Shown here piece by piece: positions 8,809 through 16,976 of a stretch of DNA of 64,000 nt. Position 1 is the stretch's first letter; every line of letters begins with the position of its first letter. The DNA is taken from the NCBI GenBank assembly GCA_965208275.1, contig OZ242331.1, forward strand, positions 3,224,001 to 3,288,000. The letters run 5' to 3'. The position numbers and the translations under genes were made by a program. Source of the DNA: Bin5 sp022827195 (lineage in GTDB: Bacteria > Chloroflexota > Anaerolineae > Caldilineales > Caldilineaceae). The notes under the pieces were generated by a model. The model was not told where the DNA came from and did no database searches. It worked only from the letters and a program-made list of their open reading frames with translations.

Positions 8809-8970
8809 AACTCCCAAATGCCGCGGAGAGGCTTTTTTCTCACTGGCCTTTGCAGGCGTATTTTGACGCGAATTGACGCGCTCTTTTGCCGGTTCGGCGG
8901 GCGGAATCGGGCGAATATTTCGGCAATTCTGCGGGAATGGCGGGCGGCGGGCGGCGGTGCGGTCGTACGA

Positions 8971-9010
8971 TCTGGGACGATCCCAGACGATCCCAGACGA
9001 TCTGAGACGT
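8971..9010. repeat. Four-copy decamer array TCCCAGACGA with hairpin
   Basis: Four consecutive 10-mers: TCTGGGACGA, TCCCAGACGA, TCCCAGACGA, TCTGAGACGT. The first two form an inverted pair, CTGGGA-CGA-TCCCAG. Confidence 0.65.
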
Positions 9011-9308
9011 ACGGAAAAAGGCTTTGGCGGAATTGCGGCAAGTGGACGGATGCGGCAAGGCTGGACAGGGAGCGCGGCGGTGCGCTCGGCATGGTTGGGG
9101 GACATTGGAAAGATGGGCAGACGGTGTTCATGGGTCGCAAAGTGTCGAGTTACGGCAGGGCCGCGGGCGCGAATGGCGGTTGCAAGGACCAGTGTAACGC
9201 ATTTCCAGGGCTCTTGCAGGATTTTTGGAAAAAATGGTTGGTGAGGGGGTGGGCGGCGGGAGGATCGCGGGGCGGATTGGGGATGGTTTGGGCGTGAGTT
9301 TCTTTCCA

Positions 9309-9484
9309 GGGCTCGTTGACAGTTGTCTGAACTCTGATTCGTCTGATTCTTATGATGGCCACAGTTTACGGCACGGACTTATGCGGCGGTATTCGCTTCG
9401 GGAATCAGGTATACCAGAGCTGAATCCGTACGCAGGCGACGCGCAGATGACGACTCTTGCTTACCAGTCATTGGAAATGTCAGC
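9309..9484. repeat. 176-bp dispersed intergenic element, copy B
   Basis: Begins GGGCTCGTTGACAGTTGTC and ends CATTGGAAATGTCAGC. Same orientation and length as copy A (8633-8808), 676 bp away. It ends 12 bp before the large tandem array. Confidence 0.6.
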
Positions 9485-9496
9485 GGCCCAGAGTGG

Positions 9497-10560
9497 CAAG
9501 GAACTGCCGTGATTCGTGATTCGTGATTCGTGACTCGAACTGCGGGAGCCTCGCATGTACGGTGGCGTCGGCACGACTGGCGCGTAGGCGGCCAGTTGGA
9601 ATCGCGCGGGCGGTGGCGTCGGCCGGCGGCGCGTTGACACACCAGCTGGCAACGCGTACGCACGGTGGCATTGCGCAGGGGGGCGTTGCGGGGGGAGTTC
9701 CCGCACAAGGAACGGCCGTGATTCGTGATTCGTGAATCGTGACTCGAACTGCGGGAGCGACGCAGGCACGGTGGCGCTGGGACGACTGGCGTTGACACGT
9801 CTGCTGGAATCGAGCAGGCACGGTGGCATAACATAGGGGGCGTTGCGGGGGGAGTTCCCGCACAAGGAACGGCCGTGATTTGTGATTCGTGATTCGTGAT
9901 TCGAACTGCGGGAGCGACGCAGGCACGGTGGCGCTGGGACGACTGGCGTTGACACGTCGGCTGGAATCGCGCAGGCACGGTGGCATAACATAGGGGGGCG
10001 TTGCGGGGGGAGTTCCCGCACAAGGAACGGCCGTGATTCGTGATTCGTGACTTGTGATTCGTGATTCGAACTGCGGGAGCGACGCAGGCACGGTGGCGCT
10101 GGCACGACTGGCGTTGACGCGTCAGCTGGAATCGCGCAGGCACGGTGGCATAACATAGGGGGGCGTTGCGGGGGGAGTCCCCCCGCACAAGGGAGGGCCG
10201 GAATGGCCGTGATTCGTGATTCGTGATTCGAACTGCGGGAGCGACGCAGGCACGGTGGCGCTGGGACGACTGGCGTTGACGCGTCAGCTGGAATCGCGCA
10301 GGCACGGTGGCATAACATAGGGGGGCGTTGCGGGGGGAGTCCCCCCGCACAAGGGAGGGCCGGAATGGCCGTGATTCGTGATTCGTGATTCGTGATTCGT
10401 GATTCGTGATTCGAACTGCGGGAGCGACGCAGGCACGGTGGCGCTGGCACGACTGGCGTTGACGCGTCAGCTGGAATCGCGCAGGCACGGTGGCATAACA
10501 TAGGGGGGCGCGTTGCGGGGGGAGTCCCCCCGCACAAGGGAGGGCCGGAACGGCCCGACC
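9497..10560. repeat. Large tandem array, six units of ~157-209 bp
   Basis: The landmark GAACTGCGGGAGC starts at 9537, 9746, 9903, 10068, 10230 and 10413. Each unit contains two copies of a (G)CAGGCACGGTGGC submotif, a GTTGAC(A/G)CGTC segment, a G-run hairpin (GCGGGGGGAGT(T/C)CCC..GC), and ends in a variable run of the heptamer TGATTCG. Unit length varies mainly through heptamer number: two to three copies in most units, about six before the last unit. Copies 2-6 are far more alike than copy 1. The array ends about 60 bp from the lexA stop codon. Confidence 0.85.
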
Positions 10561-10623
10561 GCCCAAGGGCAGCGGCCGGTGGTCAGCGGCCGGTGGCTGG
10601 GAACTGGAGGGGAGGGTGGGCGG

Positions 10624-11322
10624 CTATTCCAACTGGCGGATGACCGACACGACTTTGCCCTTGACGCTGACTTCGGCGGCGGGCAGGAACATCTCCGGGT
10701 AGCTGGGGTTGGCCGGGCGGAGGCGGACCTGGTCGCCTTCGAGGTAGAAATGTTTTAGGGTGGTCTCGTTCTGGGTGTCGATCCAGGCGGCGACCATTTC
10801 GCCGTTTTCGGCGCGCTCCTGGTGGCGGAGGATGACGATGTCGCCGTCGAGGACGCTGGCGTCGATCATCGAGTCGCCCTGGACGCGCAGTGCGTAGAGC
10901 TCGGCATGGTTGCGGTAGAGGGCCTCGTTGAGATCGAGCCATTCGTCGGCACTGACATGGTAGGTGGTTTCGACCTGGATGGGCTGGCCGGCGGCGATGA
11001 AACCGAGGACGGGGACCTGGAAGAAACCCTGGAGCGGACCGCCGCTGCCGGTGGAATCTGTGTCGGACGGCGCGCCGGTCAGGTCGGCGGCGAGCCCCAG
11101 CTCCTGTAGGCGCTCCCAGGCCAGGCTCAGGCCGCGGCTGACCTCTTTGTCGCGGCGGATCAGCTCGTGGCGTTCCAGTTTGGTCAGGTTGTACTTGACG
11201 ACGGAGGTGCTTGAGATGCCGCAGGCGCGGCCGATTTCGCGAATGGTGGGCGGGTAGTTGTTGCTCCCGACGAAGTCGGCGATGAAGGCGAGCATGTTCT
11301 TTTGGCGTTCCGACAGTTTCAT
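10624..11322 (-). CDS. lexA: LexA, SOS-response transcriptional repressor/autoprotease
   Basis: 232 aa. The N-terminal winged helix (residues 1-65) shows LSERQKNMLAFIADFV and YPPTIREIGRACGISS. The C-terminal S24 peptidase domain has the Ala111-Gly112 cleavage bond in GFIAAGQPI, catalytic Ser151 in QGDSMIDA and Lys190 in TTLKHF. On DNA damage, RecA filaments trigger self-cleavage and derepress SOS genes. It is monocistronic: a consensus promoter with a LexA-like box lies at 11433-11461, and the downstream side is the repeat region. A ~27-residue Gly/Ser/Asp-rich linker separates the domains. Confidence is high because all catalytic residues are present. Confidence 0.97.
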   Translation of the reverse strand: MKLSERQKNMLAFIADFVGSNNYPPTIREIGRACGISSTSVVKYNLTKLERHELIRRDKEVSRGLSLAWERLQELGLAADLTGAPSDTDSTGSGGPLQGFFQVPVLGFIAAGQPIQVETTYHVSADEWLDLNEALYRNHAELYALRVQGDSMIDASVLDGDIVILRHQERAENGEMVAAWIDTQNETTLKHFYLEGDQVRLRPANPSYPEMFLPAAEVSVKGKVVSVIRQLE

Positions 11323-11432
11323 GGCTATGCTCCTAGCATGTTGATGGATGCGCCTTGGCTTGAAACTCGGGGCGCAGCTTGTGGACGCTGGAATATCCCA
11401 AAGATTTCAAGCAATTCCCAAACGTTATCCCA

Positions 11433-11461
11433 AGTATACAAGAACATCTGTGCGGTGTCAA
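11433..11461 (-). promoter_or_regulatory. Sigma70-type lexA promoter
   Basis: Read on the minus strand, TTGACA (11456-11461) is followed after exactly 17 bp by TATACT (11433-11438), which is -35 consensus and 5/6 of the -10 consensus. This gives a 5' leader of about 105 nt before lexA. The inverted repeat of the neighbouring insertion sequence begins at 11474, 12 bp beyond the -35 box, so the insertion spared the core promoter. Confidence 0.8.
11442..11453. promoter_or_regulatory. Putative LexA operator in the lexA promoter
   Basis: GAACATCTGTGC (plus strand) lies in the -35/-10 spacer. It matches the Gram-positive-type box GAAC-N4-GTTC in one half perfectly and in the other with one mismatch. 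A closer match occurs in the ssb promoter (21719-21730). Position and recurrence support autoregulation. Confidence 0.5.
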
Positions 11462-11473
11462 GTCCTTGCCCGC

Positions 11474-11494
11474 GGGTGCATCCCAGATTTTTGT
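11474..11494 (+). repeat. Left terminal inverted repeat of the insertion sequence
   Basis: GGGTGCATCCC followed by AGATTTTTGT. It pairs with 12912-12932 with three mismatches. Confidence 0.85.
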
Positions 11495-11557
11495 AGAGGT
11501 GTAAGAAGGGTAGACTGAAAGGAGGGAAGACGAAAGGGAAATGGAGAAAGGGGTGGA

Positions 11558-11929
11558 ATGATGAAACGAGAAGAAGCGAAGGCGAAATTTATACGCGGGG
11601 CGGAGGAGATGTTTGAGGAGATGTGGGAGTGGGGGGAAGAGCATCCGCAGGCGACCTTTGACGACATAACGGAGAAGATGGCGCAGGCGCGGCGGGAGTT
11701 GATGGGCGAGATGCTGGGCGATTTCGTGCTGCAACATGGAGATGGGAGGTACGAGGAAGCGAACTGTCCGCAGTGTGGGCAGGAGATGAAGTCGAACGGG
11801 CGGCGTACGCGTACGGTGATAGATGCCGAGGGCGAAGTGAAAGTAAAGCGGGCCCATCGCCGCTGTCCCGATTGTGGACAGGGGGTTTTCCCCCCTGGAC
11901 CAACGACTTCAGCTGACGAAGCAGCATAG
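11558..11929 (+). CDS. ISKra4-like transposase, N-terminal frame (orfA)
   Basis: 123 aa. After a helical, Glu-rich start (MMKREEAKAKFIRGAEE) comes a zinc-ribbon with CPQCG and CPDCG, as in the N-terminal part of ISKra4 transposases. It overlaps orfB by 56 bp and stops soon after leaving the conserved frame: its last residues, PGPTTSADEAA, look unnatural. The natural continuation is orfB via +1 movement at the C-run 11890-11895. On its own this frame lacks the catalytic domain. Confidence 0.8.
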   Translation: MMKREEAKAKFIRGAEEMFEEMWEWGEEHPQATFDDITEKMAQARRELMGEMLGDFVLQHGDGRYEEANCPQCGQEMKSNGRRTRTVIDAEGEVKVKRAHRRCPDCGQGVFPPGPTTSADEAA

Positions 11930-12911
11930 CTGGTCGCGGGGGACGATCGCACAGGCGTTGCGTCTGGTCAGTGAGATACCCTATGCGCGTACGGCGGAAC
12001 TGTTTCATGCATTGACCCATGTGCCCCTCTCCAAGAGCAGCCTGCAGCGACTGGTGGAAACGTATGGAGGGCAGTTGGTGACAGAGCAGGCGCAGCAAGC
12101 GCAGGCCACGATGGAGATGCCGGACAAAGAGACGGAGGAGATGGGGCGCACGATAGCCGAGCCGCCGAGCCAGGTAATGAACATCTCGATGGATGGCGCG
12201 ATGGTCAACATCCGTAACGAAGGCTGGAAGGAGGTGAAAACGGTCGCAATTTCGGCGATACGCCATACGCTTGATGCGCTGACAGGCAAGGTCATCACGC
12301 GGTTGACCGACCATAGCTACCGGGCCGGCCTGTGGGATGCCGCTGAATTCTGTCAGCAACAGTGGGCCGAAGCCTGTGGCCGGGGCGTGGAGAAGGCTGA
12401 CTATCTGAGCAGTGTCAATGACGGCGCAGCCTGGATCTGGAACATCGTGCGCATGTGTTACGGCAACTGCGTCGAAATCCTCGACTGGTGGCATGCCGTC
12501 GAAAAACTGTGGCTCATCGCACAGCATACCTTCGAGCCTGATTCAGAGCAGACCTCGGCCTGGGTCTGCGCACAAAAACAGCTCCTGATTGCGGGCAACC
12601 TGCGCCACATCCTGCGCCACATCCGCTTACGCTACCCCAAACATCAGCCCCTGCCTGACCCTGTCCACAAAGCCATTCTCTATCTCTTCCACAATCGCTG
12701 GCGCTTGCGCTACCATCTCTTCCGCAAGGCCGGTTACCCCATCGGCAGCGGCACTGTCGAGTCGGCCTGTAAGCTCGTCGTTCAGCAACGTCTCAAACAA
12801 TCTGGCATGCGTTGGTCGCGTAACGGCGCACAAGCCATGCTCGCTTTGCGTTCCACCTTGCTCAGCCCTCACCCGATACATTCACTTCAGCTTCTTGGCT
12901 TGTCGCCTTAG
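11874..12911 (+). CDS. ISKra4-like transposase, catalytic frame (orfB)
   Basis: 345 aa as an independent frame from a GTG, but more probably translated as an extension of orfA. DDE-type acidic residues are visible: Asp in MNISMDGAMVNI, Asp in SSVNDGAAWIWN, the tryptophan/histidine motif ILDWWHAVEKLW, and Glu in PIGSGTVESACK. The C-terminal QQRLKQSGMRWSRNGAQAML is the family signature. The stop codon (12909-12911) abuts the right inverted repeat. No ribosome binding site fits the GTG. Catalytic residues look intact, so the element could be active if the frames are joined. Confidence 0.85.
   Translation: MDRGFSPLDQRLQLTKQHSWSRGTIAQALRLVSEIPYARTAELFHALTHVPLSKSSLQRLVETYGGQLVTEQAQQAQATMEMPDKETEEMGRTIAEPPSQVMNISMDGAMVNIRNEGWKEVKTVAISAIRHTLDALTGKVITRLTDHSYRAGLWDAAEFCQQQWAEACGRGVEKADYLSSVNDGAAWIWNIVRMCYGNCVEILDWWHAVEKLWLIAQHTFEPDSEQTSAWVCAQKQLLIAGNLRHILRHIRLRYPKHQPLPDPVHKAILYLFHNRWRLRYHLFRKAGYPIGSGTVESACKLVVQQRLKQSGMRWSRNGAQAMLALRSTLLSPHPIHSLQLLGLSP
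11888..11897 (+). other. Putative +1 frameshift site joining the transposase frames
   Basis: In the orfA frame the codons read TTC CCC CCT. A tRNA-Pro on CCC (11891-11893) can re-pair with CCC one base on (11892-11894), after which CTG GAC CAA is read. The product then reads GQGVFPLDQRL, matching the FPLDxxL motif expected in this family. A one-base longer C-run by mutation or assembly error gives the same picture. Confidence 0.5.
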
Positions 12912-12932
12912 ACAATAATTCGGGATGCACCC
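12912..12932 (-). repeat. Right terminal inverted repeat of the insertion sequence
   Basis: Reverse complement reads GGGTGCATCCC then GAATTATTGT, 18/21 identical to the left end. It begins at the base after the transposase stop codon. Confidence 0.85.
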
Positions 12933-12982
12933 CTTCCCGCACGAATGTTCCAGGATGAGGACAGGCAGAGGAGGAGCGTTCG

Positions 12983-14389
12983 ATGCGGCTGACATTTCAC
13001 GGTGCGGCGCAAGAGGTGACGGGGTCGATGCACCTGTTGGAGGTGAACGGGCAGCGGATTCTGCTGGACTGCGGGCTATACCAGGGGCGGCGGGGCGACA
13101 CGTACGCGCGCAATCTGAACTTTCCGTGGGAGGCGGAGTCGATCGATTGCGTTGTGCTGAGCCACGCGCATATCGACCACACGGGCAAGCTGCCCAACCT
13201 GGTCAAGCAGGGCTTCAGCGGCAATGTCTGGTGTACGGCGGCGACGCGCAATCTCTCGGCCTATATGCTGTTGGACAGCGGCTACATCCAGGAGAAGGAT
13301 GTAGAGTATCTCAACCGGAGGCGGAGCCGGAAGGGTGAGCCGCCGGTCGAGCCGATCTACACGCAGGCGGATGCGCGGGAGACGCTGCCGTTGTTTGTCA
13401 GCGTCGGGGAAGGGCGGCCGGTACCGATCGCCAACGGCGTGAAACTGACGTTTCACAACGCGGGACATATTCTGGGTTCGGCGGTTGTAGAGCTGGAGAT
13501 CGAGGAGTTTGCCAGCGGCAAGAGCTGGCGGGTGGTATTCAGCGGCGATCTGGGCCGGAACGAGATTGCGCTGCTGCGCAGCCCGACGATCGTCTCGCAG
13601 GCTGATCTGCTGATCATGGAGAGCACCTACGGCGGGCGTCTGCACGGGCATTACGAGGCGGCGCAGAGGCGGTTGCGGGATGTCGTGTGCAGGACGGCGC
13701 GGCGGCGGGGCAAGGTGATCATCCCCTCGTTTGCGGTGGGCCGCACGCAGGAGATCGTCTATGCCCTGAACCAGCTGGACGCGCAGGGCGACATCCCTGA
13801 GATTCCTGTTTATGTGGACAGTCCGCTGGCGGTGAATGCAACGGACGTATTCCGCATGCACCCGGAGTCGTGGGACACGAACGTGAGGGCGTTTCTGGAG
13901 GATGGGCGGCGGCGGAGCCCGTTCGACTATCCGCGCATCGAGTATGTGCGGGAGGTGCGGCGCAGCAAGCAGCTGAACCACATGACGGAGCCGGCGATTA
14001 TTATCAGCGCCAGCGGCATGGCGGAGAGCGGACGCGTTCTGCACCACCTGAAGAACAATATAGGCCAAGCGGAAAACACGGTGCTGTTCGTCAGTTTCCA
14101 GGCGCAGCACACGCTAGGACGGCGGATTCTGGAGGGGAACGGGACGGTGCGGATTTTCGGCGAGGCGTACGACGTGCGGGCGGAGGTGGCGCGCATCAAC
14201 GGCTACAGCGCGCACGCGGACCAGGCGGAGCTGCTGGCGTGGGCGTCGCAGTTCGACCGGGGCCGGCTGCAACAGGTCTTTCTTGTCCACGGTGAGGCGG
14301 AGGGGACCAGCGCGCTGGCGGAAGAGTTACGCGAGCAGGGTCACGGCAACGTGGTCGCGCCTACCTTGCACGGGTCGTTCGAGTTTTGA
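12983..14389 (+). CDS. Beta-CASP metallo-beta-lactamase-fold RNA nuclease
   Basis: 468 aa. The metallo-beta-lactamase motifs are SHAHIDHTG (HxHxDH), an intermediate His in NAGHILGSA, and an Asp in FSGDLGRNE. The inserted beta-CASP domain shows ESTYGGR, PSFAVGRTQE, SASGMAESGR and YSAHADQ, ending with VHGE. This is the CPSF73/YSH1-like bacterial family of RNA-specific exo/endonucleases acting in the cytoplasm. Length is typical. It starts 50 bp after the insertion sequence with GAGGAG upstream. The insertion may have displaced its original promoter. Convergent with the next gene. Confidence 0.93.
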   Translation: MRLTFHGAAQEVTGSMHLLEVNGQRILLDCGLYQGRRGDTYARNLNFPWEAESIDCVVLSHAHIDHTGKLPNLVKQGFSGNVWCTAATRNLSAYMLLDSGYIQEKDVEYLNRRRSRKGEPPVEPIYTQADARETLPLFVSVGEGRPVPIANGVKLTFHNAGHILGSAVVELEIEEFASGKSWRVVFSGDLGRNEIALLRSPTIVSQADLLIMESTYGGRLHGHYEAAQRRLRDVVCRTARRRGKVIIPSFAVGRTQEIVYALNQLDAQGDIPEIPVYVDSPLAVNATDVFRMHPESWDTNVRAFLEDGRRRSPFDYPRIEYVREVRRSKQLNHMTEPAIIISASGMAESGRVLHHLKNNIGQAENTVLFVSFQAQHTLGRRILEGNGTVRIFGEAYDVRAEVARINGYSAHADQAELLAWASQFDRGRLQQVFLVHGEAEGTSALAEELREQGHGNVVAPTLHGSFEF

Positions 14390-14419
14390 AACGCCGCCCG
14401 GCGGGGGCGCTGCTCCGGA

Positions 14420-15289
14420 TCAGCAGCCGGCCAGGAAGCGGGCGCCGTACAGGATGCCCTGCCGTTCGGTCTCTTCGGTCCCGTTAAAGTTGGCGTCTTC
14501 CAGCTCGATGGAGATGCAGCCGCTGTAACCGTGTTCCTCAAGGATGCGGAGCCCCTCCGTCCAGCGGAAGAGTCCATGCCCGGGAATCGTATAGCGCCAG
14601 CTGTGGGCGCCGAACCTGATGGGCTCGCTGAAGGTTGCGGGCTGTTCGTGGCCGTACTCGTAGAAGTTTTCGGCCAGGAGTTCGGTGTCCTTGCCGTGAA
14701 CGTGCTGGACGCGATCGACGAACTCCTCGAGGAAGCGCAGCGGGTCGATGCCCATGCGAATCAGATGGGAGGGGTCGTAGTTGACGCTCATGGACGGCGA
14801 AGGGACGTCGCGGAAAAAGGCGCGGTAGGTCTCCGGGGTGCAGCAGAGCGCGCCGGGGCCGGGCCAGCCTTCGATGACGTAGTTGGAGCCGCTTTCTTCG
14901 AGGACGCTGGCAAGCGCAGTATAACTCTCGACCATGTAGCCGTAGTTTTCGGCACGCGGGAGCTCCGGATTGTCAGGCAACATGACTTCGAAGAAGTTTT
15001 GGGGGCCGTCGGCGGTGCAGGCGCGGATACATTCGCTGTTGCGGGCGAGCGCGGCGGCGCGGCGTGCCGGGTCGGCGGCGATCATGCCTTTGTGGTCGGG
15101 CAGGTCGATGGAGCCGATGCGCAGACCGGCAGCTGCGACTGCGCTTACGGCTTCGGCGGAACTGTGGTTGAGGTCGATGACCTCAAGGTCGTTTCGGACG
15201 GCCCATTCCAGTACGGATTGGAGGTCGCGCTGCCAGGGGGACTTGACCTGACGGAAGCCGATGGGGATGCTGCCTGTTCGCGTTTTCAT
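14420..15289 (-). CDS. Sugar phosphate isomerase/epimerase-like TIM barrel
   Basis: 289 aa. AP endonuclease 2/xylose-isomerase-like barrel: LEVIDLNHSSAEA at strand 2, YVIEGWPGPGALC carrying the first metal Glu, VNYDPSHLIRMG (Asp/His pair), VQHVHGKDTE (His), and ISIELEDANF carrying the last Glu. Its wider metal-site pattern resembles inosose dehydratase/epimerase relatives. It stands alone, convergent with the nuclease gene and divergent from the methyltransferase gene. Substrate unknown. A small GC hairpin between 14389 and 14420 is too weak to call. Confidence 0.85.
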   Translation of the reverse strand: MKTRTGSIPIGFRQVKSPWQRDLQSVLEWAVRNDLEVIDLNHSSAEAVSAVAAAGLRIGSIDLPDHKGMIAADPARRAAALARNSECIRACTADGPQNFFEVMLPDNPELPRAENYGYMVESYTALASVLEESGSNYVIEGWPGPGALCCTPETYRAFFRDVPSPSMSVNYDPSHLIRMGIDPLRFLEEFVDRVQHVHGKDTELLAENFYEYGHEQPATFSEPIRFGAHSWRYTIPGHGLFRWTEGLRILEEHGYSGCISIELEDANFNGTEETERQGILYGARFLAGC

Positions 15290-15382
15290 TGGGAAGGTCC
15301 TTTGGCATCGGTTGAAGTACGGGTCGCGTCATTATGACACAGACCTTGTGGATGGGCTCATTCCGGGGGAGACATCAGCTGT

Positions 15383-15973
15383 ATGGGATTCTATGACGAA
15401 GAGAGGAACATCGAAACATACGTTGAGATGGCGGAGGGATTGGACGGAAGAGAACTGGTAGACGTTTTGAAGAAGCACCTGGCGCCCGGCTCGACGGTGC
15501 TGGAGTTAGGCATGGGGCCGGGAAAGGACCTTGCCCTGCTTGCGGAGGCGTTCGCCGCGACCGGATCCGACCGGTCGCAAGCTTTTTTGCATCGCTATCG
15601 ACGGGCCCACCCGGATGCGGAACTGCTCTTTCTGGATGCGGTGACGTTGGAGACGGAGCAACGGTTTGACGCCATCTTTTCCAACAAAGTGCTGCATCAT
15701 CTAAGTGTGGGTGAGTTGCGGAGATCATTACAGCGGCAGGCGGCGATATTGAACGCGAACGGCCTGGTATTGCACTCATTCTGGTTCGGGGAGGGAGCGG
15801 AGGAAAACCACGGTCTGCGGTTCACGTATTATACAGACTCGACGCTTACGGCCGTCGTCGTCCCGGAGTTCGCCAAGGTTGCGTGTGTCCGGTACAGGGA
15901 GATAGAAGAGGGTGACTCGCTCTATCTTCTCTTGCGCCGATCTTCCAACAGTTTGCCTACCCCTGTGCGGTAG
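15383..15973 (+). CDS. Class I SAM-dependent methyltransferase
   Basis: 196 aa. Motif I is VLELGMGPGKD (residues ~38-48), followed by an acidic residue region in ATGSDRSQAF and the motif IV-like FDAIFSNKVLHHL. The size is small but complete for a methyltransferase-12-like fold. Its C-terminus overlaps the sulfurtransferase gene tail to tail by 17 bp. Divergent from the TIM barrel 93 bp away. Target molecule unknown. Confidence 0.85.
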   Translation: MGFYDEERNIETYVEMAEGLDGRELVDVLKKHLAPGSTVLELGMGPGKDLALLAEAFAATGSDRSQAFLHRYRRAHPDAELLFLDAVTLETEQRFDAIFSNKVLHHLSVGELRRSLQRQAAILNANGLVLHSFWFGEGAEENHGLRFTYYTDSTLTAVVVPEFAKVACVRYREIEEGDSLYLLLRRSSNSLPTPVR

Positions 15974-16838
15974 GCCGGGCAGGATCTGTGATCCATTCGC
16001 TCCAGGAGCCGGGGTAGAGGCGGGCTTCGCCGATGCCGGCGTGTTCGAGGGCGAGGGCGTTGTGGCAGGCGGAGACGCCGGAGCCGCAGTAGAAGATCAG
16101 TTCTGAGGGGGGCCTGTTGCCCATGAGTTGACCGAAGCGGGCGGCCAGCTCTGCGGGTTCGCGGAAGAGGCCGTCGCGCAGGTTTCCGTCGTATGGCAGG
16201 TTGGAGGCGCCGGGGATGTGGCCGCCGACGGGGTCGAGCGTCTCGTTTTCGCCGCGGAAGCGGTCGGCGGCGCGGGCGTCGATGACGAGCGCGGCGCCGC
16301 TGGCGGTTTTGGCGAGCATTTCGGCGGCGTCGACGACGAGTTCGGGTCGGGGGTTGGCAGTGAAGCTGGCGTTTACAGGGGTTTCAACGCCTTCGCCGGT
16401 GGGCAGGGAGGCTGCGGTCCAGGCGGCCCAGCCGCCGTCGAGCACTGCGACGGCTTCGTGGCCGAGCCAGCGCATCATCCACCACATGCGGGCGGCCATC
16501 GAGCCGCTGCCGTCGTCGTAGACGATAACCTGGGCGCTGTTGCCTATGCCGAGGCGGGCGAGCGTACGGGCGAAGTCGGCTGCCTCGGGCAGGGGATGAC
16601 GACCGGTGCGGCCGGGCAGGATCGGCCCTGACAGATCCTCATCCAGATGGGCATACAGTGCGCCGGGAATGTGGCTGTGGGCGTAGGCGCGGCGGCCGGC
16701 CTCGGTGTCGCGCAGGTCAAAACGGCAGTCGACGATGCGGAGGTGGCTTGCGGCGGGGCCGTCTGCGGCTGCGAGCGCGTGCGAAAGTTGGGCGCAGCTG
16801 ATGAGGGTGCGGAACGGTTGGTCCTGTTCGTTGGGCAT
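15957..16838 (-). CDS. sseA: 3-mercaptopyruvate sulfurtransferase (two-domain rhodanese family)
   Basis: 293 aa with two rhodanese domains. The inactive N-terminal domain contains HIPGALYAHLDEDLSG and VIVYDDGSGSMAARMWW. The catalytic C-terminal domain contains VIDARAADRFRGE, GHIPGASNLPY and the active loop CGSGVSA with Cys251. A CGxGV(T/S) loop marks mercaptopyruvate sulfurtransferases rather than thiosulfate rhodaneses (family knowledge). It transfers sulfur from 3-mercaptopyruvate to a thiol acceptor. AAGGAG precedes the ATG. Overlaps the methyltransferase 3' end by 17 bp. Confidence 0.92.
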   Translation of the reverse strand: MPNEQDQPFRTLISCAQLSHALAAADGPAASHLRIVDCRFDLRDTEAGRRAYAHSHIPGALYAHLDEDLSGPILPGRTGRHPLPEAADFARTLARLGIGNSAQVIVYDDGSGSMAARMWWMMRWLGHEAVAVLDGGWAAWTAASLPTGEGVETPVNASFTANPRPELVVDAAEMLAKTASGAALVIDARAADRFRGENETLDPVGGHIPGASNLPYDGNLRDGLFREPAELAARFGQLMGNRPPSELIFYCGSGVSACHNALALEHAGIGEARLYPGSWSEWITDPARPTAQG

Positions 16839-16976
16839 CTATTTGGACTCCTTTTGGTAGTTTTGAGTGTCTGGCTTTTCGCTTTTGGTTCGTTGCGTGG
16901 AGGCAGCTGGGACAGTGGCTTTCAGTCAGGTTTGTGGCAAAAGGGGCAGGCCGCGGAGGGCGTATGGGGGCGGTCT

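Larger units (their letters stand above)
7327..10623. other. 3.3-kb repeat-rich intergenic region without a credible gene
   Basis: Open frames in this interval are low-complexity and made of translated repeats (Pro/Arg/Ser-rich, or NHESRIT-type periodicity), with no family motif or convincing ribosome binding site, so none is annotated. The first ~700 bp (7327-8040) holds nothing recognisable. The rest contains, in order, a degenerate CGACATTGG array, a GGTGGAT heptamer array, two copies of a 176-bp element, a decamer array and a six-unit large tandem array, each listed separately. It lies between the 3' end of lexA and the 5' end of the MDR dehydrogenase gene, so it must also hold the promoter of the latter; no clear one was seen. 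Confidence 0.75.
11474..12932 (+). mobile_element. Complete insertion sequence, ISKra4-like, 1459 bp
   Basis: Bounded by 21-bp terminal inverted repeats (11474-11494 and 12912-12932) matching at 18 of 21 positions and both beginning GGGTGCATCCC. It carries a two-frame transposase of the ISKra4 type. Flanks TTGCCCGC (left) and CTTCCCGC (right) match at 6/8 and may be a decayed 8-bp target duplication. It lies between lexA and the beta-CASP nuclease gene, transcribed away from lexA. Family assignment rests on transposase motifs. Confidence 0.85.

Noticed and set aside
8561..10560. Possible CRISPR array
   Set aside because: Repeats are adjacent or of 157-209 bp with no unique equal-length spacers; no cas gene in the window.
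9379..10566. Long minus-strand open frames (up to 395 codons) over the large tandem array
   Set aside because: Both overlapping frames are just translated repeats (NHESRIT-type periodicity). No ribosome binding site or family motif; unit length not a multiple of three between copies.
7327..10623. Possible tRNA or structured RNA gene
   Set aside because: No T-loop (GGTTCGAATCC-like) or cloverleaf was found; hairpins present are part of the repeats.
14390..14419. GC-rich hairpin between convergent genes as terminator
   Set aside because: Stem of only about five pairs and no T-run.
15957..15973. 17-bp tail overlap of methyltransferase and sulfurtransferase genes as a frameshift or assembly error
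   Set aside because: Both proteins end naturally and short convergent overlaps are common.
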